Positions 6,339 to 13,706 of a stretch of DNA of 13,706 nt are shown here, piece by piece (the first letter of the stretch is position 1; each line of letters opens with the position of its first letter). The stretch is from DATKEG01 sp035544515. GTDB lineage: Bacteria > Acidobacteriota > Vicinamibacteria > Fen-336. The translations under genes and the position numbers were made by a program. The notes under the pieces were generated by a model that was not told the DNA's origin, ran no database searches, and saw only the letters and a list, made by a program, of their open reading frames with translations. Location of the stretch: NCBI GenBank assembly GCA_035544515.1, contig DATKEG010000178.1, forward strand, positions 1 through 13,706. Reading direction: 5' to 3'.

Positions 6339-7588
6339 ATCCGAGCGGCGGGCCGGTCGTGAAACGCGAGGGCGGCGAAGCTGACCACGCTGGCGTCGTC
6401 GATGTTCCACTGCTCGTAACGGGCCACGCGGGCGCTCGCGGGGGCCACCGCCTTCAGGAAGGCGTAGAGCGGAGACGCCCCGCACCATCTCAGCTCGTCG
6501 CCTTTCTCGCGCACCAGCTCCCAGAAGCCGCGCGCGTCGCCCGCGGCGATGCGCTCGAACCGGGCCCGGTCGCGCTCGGCCACTTCCAGCATGAGGCCTT
6601 GCTCGGCCCGGGCCTCGAAGGCGTCCCCGTAGCGCCGGCCCATGTGCGCCATGTCCACCCCGAGCACCCAGGTCAGGGCGCGGCCCTCGCGGGCCGCCAC
6701 CTCGCCCAGGGCGCTCAGGAAGCGTTCGACGCCGGGATCGTCGTCGGGCAGTCCACCCTCCTGCGTGCTGCGGGCGAAGGGACCGCAGAGGATGGGCAGG
6801 ATGCGCACCCCGGGGCCGAACAGGTGCTGGAGGAACACCACCTGGAACTCGATCGAGTGCTCGATGGAGTGGCAGTAGTCCTCGACGCGCACGGCGGCGC
6901 CGCCCCTTTCCACGAGCTCGTCCACCAGGCGGTGGTCGACCGCGGCCTCGCCCAGCGGCGTGAGGAACGGCTTGCGCGTGAGGCCGAACGCGTCGGGCTC
7001 GCCGTAGTGCGAGGTGCCGAGGATGGCGTAGGTCCGCCGCGCGGGCTCCGGGCCCAGCGCGCGGTAGGCCGCCTGGTAGGACCGCCAGCCGCCCTCGGGG
7101 CTCACGTGCGGCGCCGCGATCCCGAGGAGCGGGCCGCGCGCGAGCGTGTCCGCGGGCGGCGCGCCGCCGTCCGGCTCCTCCACGTAGCGGGCCATCACCT
7201 GCCGCAGGGTGTCCGCCTGCACCGGGTACGCGGAGCCCGCGTGCGCGGCCGTGCGCGCCTCCGCGTCGGCGAAGGCACGCGTGCGCTCGTCTCGCAGGCC
7301 GGCGAACACCTCGTCCTCGAGGAAACCGGCCTCGCTGAGCGTGTCGGCCAGGTGGTCGATCAGCTGGCCCACCCGGACGTCGCCGCTGAGCCGGACGAGC
7401 GCCTCCGCCACCTGGTGCCGCTCGTACCTGCCGTTGAAGAACGCCAGGCAGGGCACGAGGCCCGAGGGGATGACGAGCACGGCCTCCGCGAACCGGAACG
7501 GGTCACGCATGAGGAGACCCGGCCGGTCCGCCGCCGGCGAGGGCATGAGGTCGAGGTTCCGCCGGAGGGCGGGAAGGACACGGGTCAC
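6335..7588 (-). CDS. amrB: Memo-family protein (AmmeMemoRadiSam system protein B) with N-terminal extension (417 aa)
   Basis: Residues about 150-415 form a Memo domain related to extradiol dioxygenases. Family blocks are GIAAPHVSPEGGW (156-168), AILGTSHYG (188-196), HSIEFQVVFLQHLFG (244-258), ILPILCG (263-269), VDMAHMGRRYGD (311-322) and WCGASP (368-373). The metal-site residues described for human MEMO1 (two His, Asp, His, Cys) have equivalents here: H161, H194, D312, H315 and C369. The first 115 residues are a separate N-terminal domain (RNLDLMP, LLMRDPFRFAEAVLVI, LAFFNGRY), as in many bacterial homologues. The start is GTG at 7588, 9 nt after the glycosyltransferase stop. The N-terminal domain needs this start, and the next Met at residue 15 would cut into it. 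AMMECR1 and the radical-SAM partner are not in this window. Family is certain; biological role is poorly known, with metal or redox handling suggested for eukaryotic members. Confidence 0.92.
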   Translation of the reverse strand: MTRVLPALRRNLDLMPSPAADRPGLLMRDPFRFAEAVLVIPSGLVPCLAFFNGRYERHQVAEALVRLSGDVRVGQLIDHLADTLSEAGFLEDEVFAGLRDERTRAFADAEARTAAHAGSAYPVQADTLRQVMARYVEEPDGGAPPADTLARGPLLGIAAPHVSPEGGWRSYQAAYRALGPEPARRTYAILGTSHYGEPDAFGLTRKPFLTPLGEAAVDHRLVDELVERGGAAVRVEDYCHSIEHSIEFQVVFLQHLFGPGVRILPILCGPFARSTQEGGLPDDDPGVERFLSALGEVAAREGRALTWVLGVDMAHMGRRYGDAFEARAEQGLMLEVAERDRARFERIAAGDARGFWELVREKGDELRWCGASPLYAFLKAVAPASARVARYEQWNIDDASVVSFAALAFHDRPAARI

Positions 7589-7597
7589 CCGACCATG

Positions 7598-8650
7598 TTA
7601 CCGCCCGGATCCGGTGAGAGCCGCGATCACCGCGTCCCACGAGATGCCCTGGACCGACGCGCGTCCCGCCGCGCCCATCGCACGAGCCTCGGCCGGCCGC
7701 GCGAGGAGTCGAGCGAGGGCGGAGGCCACCGCTTCCGGTTCCGGCGCCGCCACCAGGCCCGTCTCGCCGTCGCGCACGAACTCCAGGGGGCCGCCCGCGT
7801 CGGTGGTCGTCACCACGGGCTTGCCGGAATGGAACGCCTCGAGCGTCACCAGGCCGTAGTCCTCGTCCCAGGGAGCGTAGTAGACGCCTCCGCACCGCGC
7901 GTACAGGTCCTTGACGTCCGCCTCCTCCACCCAGCCACGGAACTCGACGCGATCGCGGACGCCGAGCCGGTCGGCCAGGGCGACGAGGGCGTTCTTCTGC
8001 GTGCCCTCGCCCACCACGACCACGCGGGCGGGCGGGGGCAGGCCGGCCGCCACCGCGCGCACGAGCAGGTCCACGCGCTTGAGCGTCTCGAGCCGCCCCA
8101 CCGAGAGCACGAACGGCTCGAAGCCGGCGCAGCGCCAGCGCTCGGGCTCCCGGAGGGGCAGGCGCAGCACCTCCGCCTCCAGGCCGTTGAAGCGACGGAG
8201 GCGCGCGGCGTTGTTCTCGGACGTGGTGAAGACGCGCCGGCACTCCCGCAGCGCACGCGTGTCCAGCTCGACGACGTGCTCGCGGAGGGCCCGGCCCTCC
8301 GGCGTCTCGGGAAAGCCGTCGATCCCCGCCTCGTGGAGGTCGTAGGCCTGGCGGAACTGGTGGAAGAGCCACACGACCTTGTGGGGATGCCGCGCGACGT
8401 ACGACGGGAAGCGCGTGGCGATGAGGAGGTCGACCTCCACGGGCCCGGCGCGCGAGAGGTCGAGCATCCGCCAGGCCAGGGCGCTCCGCACGGCTTCCCG
8501 GCGGGGGTTCCACTGGAACGGGAGCCGGACCACCTCGGACTGGAACCCGCGCGCCAGCAGCTCGCGGTGCAGCGCCGCCGTGTGCCACTCGGCCCCGCCG
8601 CGCTGGAACGGGACCTGGGTCGCGGCCACGAGGACCGTGCGGGGTCGCAT
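7598..8650 (-). CDS. Glycosyltransferase family 4 (GT-B fold, 350 aa)
   Basis: The protein transfers a sugar from a nucleotide-sugar donor to an unknown acceptor in the cytoplasm. The N-terminal Rossmann half has the acceptor-side motif QRGGAEWH (16-23). The C-terminal half begins FVLSVGRLETLKRVDLLV (180-197), continues with VVVVGEG, and contains the EX7E donor-binding motif E263-E271 in WDEDYGLVTLEAF, then TTDAGGPLEFV. The length is normal for GT4. The start is uncertain: ATG at 8650 gives a conventional N-terminus (MRPRTVLVAATQ), while ATG at 8665 adds five residues. Neither has a Shine-Dalgarno, and a weak -10-like TATGCT (8666-8661) would favour 8650. It heads the operon with amrB and the SurA_N-DsbA gene and is divergent from a second glycosyltransferase operon, which suggests surface-glycan or lipid glycosylation work. 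Confidence 0.9.
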   Translation of the reverse strand: MRPRTVLVAATQVPFQRGGAEWHTAALHRELLARGFQSEVVRLPFQWNPRREAVRSALAWRMLDLSRAGPVEVDLLIATRFPSYVARHPHKVVWLFHQFRQAYDLHEAGIDGFPETPEGRALREHVVELDTRALRECRRVFTTSENNAARLRRFNGLEAEVLRLPLREPERWRCAGFEPFVLSVGRLETLKRVDLLVRAVAAGLPPPARVVVVGEGTQKNALVALADRLGVRDRVEFRGWVEEADVKDLYARCGGVYYAPWDEDYGLVTLEAFHSGKPVVTTTDAGGPLEFVRDGETGLVAAPEPEAVASALARLLARPAEARAMGAAGRASVQGISWDAVIAALTGSGR

Positions 8651-8680
8651 GCAGGAGCGAAGCATAGTGGATCGTGCGGG

Positions 8681-8686
8681 TACAAT
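8681..8686 (+). promoter_or_regulatory. -10 element for the coiled-coil protein / glycosyltransferase operon
   Basis: TACAAT matches the -10 consensus in five of six positions. Transcription would start at about 8693, upstream of the Shine-Dalgarno at 8704-8711 but downstream of the in-frame GTG at 8674. That makes the GTG at 8674 an unlikely start for the following gene. No convincing -35 is visible. Confidence 0.45.
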
Positions 8687-8695
8687 TCAGGGGCC

Positions 8696-8722
8696 GTGAC
8701 GAGAAAGGGAGCACCGTCCTGA
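8696..8722 (+). other. Eight-codon leader ORF overlapping the CTG start of the next gene
   Basis: GTG at 8696 opens an 8-codon reading frame (VTRKGAPS) that ends at TGA 8720-8722. The stop overlaps the CTG at 8719-8721 as CTGA, the same geometry as the ATGA and GTGA couplings elsewhere in the window. The GTG lies 9 nt below the TACAAT box, so it could be read as a leaderless start. It may be a chance ORF, a coupling leader, or a sign of a small indel. Confidence 0.3.
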
Positions 8723-9306
8723 GCGACGACCGCGAGCGCGTGGCGGAGGAGCTGCGCCGGATCCGTGAGGCGGTCCGCGACCGCGCGCTCGTGGAGCGCC
8801 GGCCGGAAGACGTGCTGGGCCAGGCGCCCGCGGTGCGCGTGGCGGAGGCGGCGCCTCCGCCGCCGTCCGCGGGAGAGGTCGCGCCGCCGCCGCCGCGGCC
8901 CGACGCCGCGGGCGTCAACGCCCTGTGGGACGTCCGCGGCGCGTCCGGGCCGAGGGGGCTCAAGGGCACCCTGGCCCGGCTCGTCCGCCGGTTCATGGCT
9001 CCGGCGGTGGACGCGCAGGTCTCGTTCAACGCGCGCCAGGTGCAGCTCGACAACGAGCTGCTGGCCTACATCGACGCCCGCCTGGAGGCCACGCACCGCC
9101 ACTACGACGCCGTGCTCGGCGGCTACGGCCGCCACCTGGAAGACATCGACAAGCGCCACCTGATCCTGCAGGAGGAGCTGGTCGCCCACATCCACGACCT
9201 GGTCAAGCGGATCGACCTCGTCCTCTCCGAGTCCGAGCGCGGCCGGCTCTCGCTGGAGTTCGCGCTGCGCGACCTGCGGGCCCGGCTCGAGCAGCGGCCG
9301 CGGTGA
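8719..9306 (+). CDS. Unrecognised Pro-rich, coiled-coil protein, translationally coupled to a glycosyltransferase (195 aa from the CTG)
   Basis: I do not recognise a named family. Residues 1-40 are charged and helical (RVAEELRRIREAVRDRALVERR). Residues 45-62 are a linker with two PPPP runs. Residues 80-97 are basic (LKGTLARLVRRFMAPAVD). From about 100 to 192 the protein is a long amphipathic helix region (VSFNARQVQLDNELLAYIDARLE onward), probably coiled coil. There is no signal peptide or membrane segment. A similar basic segment followed by QxxFN and coiled coil occurs, from memory, at the N-terminus of glycan-related methyltransferases and glycosyltransferases in myxobacteria and acidobacteria; here it stands alone. 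CTG at 8719 is my preferred start because AAAGGGAG lies 7 nt before it and the product then begins (M)SDDRERV. GTG 8674 is above the likely transcription start and GTG 8740 has no Shine-Dalgarno. It overlaps the next gene by GTGA. Confidence 0.78.
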   Translation: MSDDRERVAEELRRIREAVRDRALVERRPEDVLGQAPAVRVAEAAPPPPSAGEVAPPPPRPDAAGVNALWDVRGASGPRGLKGTLARLVRRFMAPAVDAQVSFNARQVQLDNELLAYIDARLEATHRHYDAVLGGYGRHLEDIDKRHLILQEELVAHIHDLVKRIDLVLSESERGRLSLEFALRDLRARLEQRPR

Positions 9307-10640
9307 AGCTCGCGGTCTGGAGCCCTCTCCCACCCTCGCCCTCCGGCATCGCGGACTACGTGGCGGAGCAGCTCGGCCCTCTCTCTCGCCGGTGCGACGT
9401 GCGGGTGGTGGTGGAGGATCCGGCGGCGGTGGCGCCGGCGGCGGCGCACGGCCTTCCCCTCGTGCGCGCGGACGACCCGGGGGAGGCCGACCTCGACCTC
9501 TACCACCTCGGCAACTCCGCGTCCCACGCCTACGTCTACCGGGCCGCGCTGGCGCGCCCGGGCGTCGCGGTCCTGCACGACTACTCTCTCCACCACCTGG
9601 TCCTCGGCGAGACCGTCGAGCGGGGCGACCGCACCGGCTACCTCGACGAGATGCGCCGCGCGCACGGCGAGGCGGGCACGTTCGTGGGACGGCAGGTCGC
9701 GCGCGCGCTGGGCGGAGACCTCCTGCCCGCCCTCTTCCCCCTGAACGACCGCGTGCTCGACTCCTGCCTCGCGGTGGTCGGCCTGACCCGGTACGTCGTG
9801 TCGCGGGCGGCCGTGCGCCTGCGCGAGCGGCCGGTCCTCCACCTGCCGCACCATGTCGCGCTCCCGCTCCACCCGGTGCCGTCCCGTGACGAGGCCCGCC
9901 GCGCGCTCGGCCTTCCCGCGCACGCGCTCATCCTGACGGCTCCGGGCCTGGCCACCGCGTCCAAGCGGCTCGACGTCGCCCTGCGCGTGGCCGGCCGGCT
10001 CGCCGCGCGACACCACTCCCTGCGCTTCGTCGTGGCCGGCGACCGCGACGCGCGGCTCCCGCTCGTGGAATGGGCCCGGGCGGCCGGTCTGGGCGGCGGC
10101 CTCGTGGTCACCGGCCGTCTCGGCCTCGACGACTTCGTCCGCCACCTCGCCGCCGCCGACGTCATCGTGGCGCTGCGCTTCCCCACCCACGGCGAGATCT
10201 CGGGCGCCCTGGTGCGCGCGCTCGGCGTCGGCCGGCCGGCGCTGGTGACCGCGGGCACGCCCTCCGCGGACGAGTTCCCCGAAGGGTGCGTGATCCCGGT
10301 GACGCCGGGCGTGACGGAGGAGGCGGAGCTCGAGGCGATCCTCTCCCGCCTTCTCGCCGACGAGGCGCTGCGCGAGACGATCGGCCGCCTCGCGCGCGCG
10401 CACGTCACCGCGCACCACGACCTCGCTTCGACCGTGGCTCGGCTGGCCTCCTTCCTCGAAGAGGTCCGCGGCGGCAAGGACGCGCTCGTGGCCGAGGTCG
10501 AGCGCCGGCGCGCCTCCGAAGGCAGCCTGCTCGGCTACCTGCGGGACGAGGTGCGCTGGGCCGCCCGCGACCTCGGCCTGGCCGACACGCCGCCCGAGAT
10601 CGAGACCGTGCTGGCCGGCCTCCTTCGCGGGACTCCCTGA
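9303..10640 (+). CDS. Glycosyltransferase, GT4-like (GT-B fold, 445 aa)
   Basis: The N-terminus MKLAVWSPLPPSPSGIADYV with YHLGNS (67-72) and VLHDYSLHHL (90-99) is typical of a group of GT4-like enzymes in polysaccharide and surface-glycan loci. The C-terminal half has ILTAPGLATASKRLDVAL (210-227), FVVAGD and the donor-site block LRFPTHGEISGALVRALGVG (291-310), in which E298 is the first Glu of the EX7E motif; the second position is not Glu. Residues about 390-445 form a charged helical extension beyond the GT-B fold. The start is GTG at 9303, overlapping the previous stop as GTGA, which couples it to the coiled-coil protein. The two products may act together, for example with the helical protein as an assembly or membrane-peripheral partner. 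The gene ends 3 bp before the convergent symporter gene. Sugar and acceptor are unknown. Confidence 0.88.
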   Translation: MKLAVWSPLPPSPSGIADYVAEQLGPLSRRCDVRVVVEDPAAVAPAAAHGLPLVRADDPGEADLDLYHLGNSASHAYVYRAALARPGVAVLHDYSLHHLVLGETVERGDRTGYLDEMRRAHGEAGTFVGRQVARALGGDLLPALFPLNDRVLDSCLAVVGLTRYVVSRAAVRLRERPVLHLPHHVALPLHPVPSRDEARRALGLPAHALILTAPGLATASKRLDVALRVAGRLAARHHSLRFVVAGDRDARLPLVEWARAAGLGGGLVVTGRLGLDDFVRHLAAADVIVALRFPTHGEISGALVRALGVGRPALVTAGTPSADEFPEGCVIPVTPGVTEEAELEAILSRLLADEALRETIGRLARAHVTAHHDLASTVARLASFLEEVRGGKDALVAEVERRRASEGSLLGYLRDEVRWAARDLGLADTPPEIETVLAGLLRGTP

Positions 10641-10643
10641 AGG

Positions 10644-12401
<1,758 letters not shown>

Positions 12402-12412
12402 ACGGCGGGCAG

Positions 12413-12439
12413 ACTATGGCGGGGGGGAACGGCAGTCAA
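12413..12439 (-). promoter_or_regulatory. Predicted symporter promoter with a G/C homopolymer in the spacer
   Basis: On the minus strand TTGACT (12439-12434) is followed by CATAGT (12418-12413) with a 15-nt spacer, or by TAGTCT (12416-12411) with 17 nt. The spacer contains seven consecutive C residues on this strand (12427-12421). Transcription start would fall within about five bases of the ATG at 12401. Confidence 0.4.
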
Positions 12440-12440
12440 A

Positions 12441-12962
12441 CTATGAATTGTCCCCGTGTGGCGGGATGACGTGCCAGGCAGGGTAACACGTGGTCCGGTA
12501 GGAACGGCGGATGAAGCCGTCCGCGGTCAGGATGTCGTATTGGTCGTTGAACGCGTTGGAGTTCTTGACCGCCACCTCCTCGCCGTCGTCGTAGGCGCAC
12601 AGCCCGGCCAGGCGGAGGTTGTGGACGACGGCCTTGACGTAGGCCGTCGGGTCGGCGGTCCGATAGTTGTTGGTCCCGCGCGCCGCACGGAAATCGAAGT
12701 ACTCGGGGTGCTCGGCGATCGCCCGGTCGATGGCGGCCTCCAGCGCGGCCTGGAACGTCGGCGCCTCGCGCGGACACGCGGTCCCCTCACCCGAGCCGCG
12801 CGGAAGGCCGCAGCCGATCGGCGGAGGCGTCGGGGTGGGCGCGGGCGTCGGAGCGGGCGTGGGAGTCGGCGCGACGGGCGGCGCGGTGGGCAGCGCACGG
12901 TTGCAGGCGGCGAGCAGCACGGCGGTGAGGAACGACGCGGCGACGGTCCTCGAGCGGTTCAT
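12441..12962 (-). CDS. Pro/Thr-spaced lipoprotein with uncharacterised C-terminal domain (173 aa)
   Basis: The ATG at 12962 is preceded by GGAGGG with a 4-nt spacer. Residues 1-20 form a lipoprotein signal ending LLAAC, with C20 as the predicted lipidation site. Residues 25-48 are a low-complexity Pro/Thr/Ala spacer (repeats of TPAP/TPTP) that would hold the domain away from the membrane. The C-terminal domain (about 65-165) has helices (TFQAALEAAIDRAIAEHPEYF), then YVKAVVHNLRLAGLCAYDD, VKNSNAFNDQYDIL and YRTTCYPAW. C51, C63, C122 and C159 could form two disulfides. The NSNxFxxQYDIL and YRTTCxPA segments feel familiar from other unannotated lipoproteins, but I cannot name a family. The open frame extends far upstream of 12962, but that part is antisense to alkA and lacks coding sense. 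Confidence 0.8.
   Translation of the reverse strand: MNRSRTVAASFLTAVLLAACNRALPTAPPVAPTPTPAPTPAPTPTPPPIGCGLPRGSGEGTACPREAPTFQAALEAAIDRAIAEHPEYFDFRAARGTNNYRTADPTAYVKAVVHNLRLAGLCAYDDGEEVAVKNSNAFNDQYDILTADGFIRRSYRTTCYPAWHVIPPHGDNS
12819..12890 (-). repeat. Imperfect tandem repeat coding a Pro/Thr/Ala spacer
   Basis: On the plus strand this reads as repeated GGGCG(T/G)(G)G(A/C)G-type units and encodes residues 25-48 of the lipoprotein, mainly alternating TP and AP. Such spacers are common after lipobox cysteines and tend to vary in length between strains. Confidence 0.6.
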
Positions 12963-13070
12963 GGGTCCCTCCAACGGGAAAATCCAATCAGGGTGCGGGG
13001 TGTGCGGTGGATGTCCCCTGGAGTACCTGCCGAGCCCTTCGCCTACCCTGGCGGTTCGAACGGCGCGCGA

Positions 13071-13079
13071 ATGATAGCA
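13071..13079 (-). promoter_or_regulatory. Possible extended -10 element for the lipoprotein gene
   Basis: On the minus strand TGCTATCAT fits TGnTAnnnT, with a start about 100 nt above the ATG at 12962. That leaves a conventional leader with the GGAGGG Shine-Dalgarno. The surrounding 12963-13175 interval is GC-rich and otherwise shows no gene or clear RNA structure. Confidence 0.35.
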
Positions 13080-13175
13080 GAACGACGGCGCTCGAGAGGC
13101 GGCGCGCGGGTGGCCTCCGCGCGGAGGATGGCGGCGTCCGAAAACGGCTGGTCCGGTGCACGGCCCGCCGGTAAC

Positions 13176-13706
13176 ATGACCGCCGTGGGGAACGTCCACG
13201 GCTTCGACCGGAAAACACTCGACCGGGCCCGCCTGAGCGGGGGTCTCGCCGCCGAGAGCCGGGAGGAAGTCGTCCTCAGTCTCGCCTTCCGGCCCCCGTA
13301 CGACTGGGCCCAGGTGCGCGACTTCCTGGCCGCGCGCGCGGTGCCCGGAGTCGAGCGGGTCGACGCGCACGGCTATGCGCGGACGGTGACCACGGCGGAC
13401 GGTCACGCTCTGGTCCGCGTCCGCGCCCTCGAGCGCGAGCACGCGCTCGAGCTCCGCGTGCGCGGCGCGGCACCGGGGATGCTGTTCCAGATCTGCTCCA
13501 CCGCCCGGCGCGTGTTCGACCTCGCCGCGGACCCGGCGCGCATCGCCCGGGCGCTCCGGCGGGACCCGCTGCTCGCATCGCTGGTCGAGCGCCGGTCCGG
13601 CGTCCGCATCCCCGGGGTCTGGGACCCCTTCGAGTGCGCGGTGCGGGCGGTGGTCGGGCAACAGGTCAGCGTCGCGGCCGCGCGCACCCTGGCCGCGCGC
13701 CTGGTC
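13176..13706 (+). CDS. alkA: DNA-3-methyladenine glycosylase II (AlkA), N-terminal 177 residues (runs off right edge)
   Basis: AlkA removes alkylated bases such as 3-methyladenine from DNA in base-excision repair. Residues about 33-120 match the AlkA N-terminal beta domain (LSLAFRPPYDWAQVRDFLAAR, then VPGVERVDAHGYARTV). Residues 144-177 match the start of the helix-hairpin-helix glycosylase domain (RIPGVWDPFECAVRAVVGQQ, then VSVAAARTLAARLV), comparable to the PG..D.FE..VRAILGQ.VSV block of E. coli AlkA. The catalytic Asp and the hairpin-helix itself lie beyond the window edge, so activity cannot be checked. The ATG at 13176 has only a poor Shine-Dalgarno. A GTG at 13185 lies 7 nt below TAACAT (13172-13177) and is an alternative leaderless start. 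I saw no Ada domain upstream, so this looks like a stand-alone AlkA and not an Ada-AlkA fusion. Confidence 0.88.
   Translation, partial: MTAVGNVHGFDRKTLDRARLSGGLAAESREEVVLSLAFRPPYDWAQVRDFLAARAVPGVERVDAHGYARTVTTADGHALVRVRALEREHALELRVRGAAPGMLFQICSTARRVFDLAADPARIARALRRDPLLASLVERRSGVRIPGVWDPFECAVRAVVGQQVSVAAARTLAARLV

Noticed and set aside
6359..8722. 787-codon plus-strand open frame opposite amrB and the GT4 gene
   Set aside because: It spans two clear minus-strand genes and their junction, has no recognisable domain, and is rich in His/Arg/Gly as antisense frames here are. Only its last eight codons (8696-8722) were kept, as a possible leader ORF.
10641..10643. Intrinsic terminator between the convergent GT and symporter genes
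   Set aside because: Only 3 bp separate the stops, and no GC stem with a T-tract is visible on either side.
12963..13661. Upstream extension of the lipoprotein frame
   Set aside because: The frame is open but lies antisense to alkA. The lipoprotein signal and GGAGGG Shine-Dalgarno fix the start at 12962.

Overview
The window is GC-rich DNA from a Gram-negative bacterium. It carries a TonB-dependent outer-membrane receptor, another probable outer-membrane barrel, two lipoproteins and a periplasmic SurA/DsbA-type protein. The carboxypeptidase-regulatory-like domain at the receptor's N-terminus, the Pro/Thr-spaced lipoprotein and the Memo-family gene fit Acidobacteriota or a deltaproteobacterial/myxobacterial lineage. 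That placement is inference, not proof. I see no mobile element, CRISPR array, rRNA or tRNA. Genes are tightly packed and the longest stretch without a gene is about 213 bases.

Layout. 1-219 (-) is the start of a lipoprotein that runs off the left edge. 412-885 (+) is a small secreted beta-barrel-like protein. 914-3265 (-) is a ZnuD-like TonB-dependent receptor with His/Glu-rich insertions, and 3338-3622 (-) just upstream is a small secreted Cys/His protein; together they look like a two-gene metal-uptake operon. Divergent from it, 3769-4494 (+) encodes a YhhQ-type queuosine-precursor transporter, followed 4 nt later by a SAM-dependent methyltransferase resembling the Rsm22 group (4499-5305). 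The methyltransferase tail overlaps by 59 bp the end of a three-gene minus-strand operon: GT4 glycosyltransferase (8650-7598), Memo-family AmrB (7588-6335) and a SurA_N-DsbA fusion (6338-5247, ATGA overlap). On the plus strand, 8719-9306 encodes an unrecognised coiled-coil protein that appears to use a CTG start. It is coupled through GTGA to a second glycosyltransferase (9303-10640). That gene meets a sodium:solute symporter (12401-10644, -) tail to tail with 3 bp between. A Pro/Thr-spaced lipoprotein (12962-12441, -) and the 5' part of alkA (13176 to the right edge, +) complete the window.

Themes. The left half is mostly cell-envelope and metal handling (receptor, Cys/His partner, Memo, DsbA-like oxidoreductase). 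The middle has a small RNA-modification pair (queuosine precursor uptake and a possible rRNA methyltransferase). The two glycosyltransferases around the divergent promoter at about 8650-8720 suggest an envelope-glycan function. Several starts lie 7-9 nt below a TAnnnT-type -10 element with no usable Shine-Dalgarno, which suggests leaderless transcripts are common here. This is the most general observation in the window. The most unusual local structure is at 8681-8722: a -10 box, an 8-codon GTG ORF, and its TGA overlapping a CTG codon that has a good Shine-Dalgarno.

I did not find a clearly new multi-gene defence or biosynthetic system. The window reads as ordinary chromosome with some interesting details.
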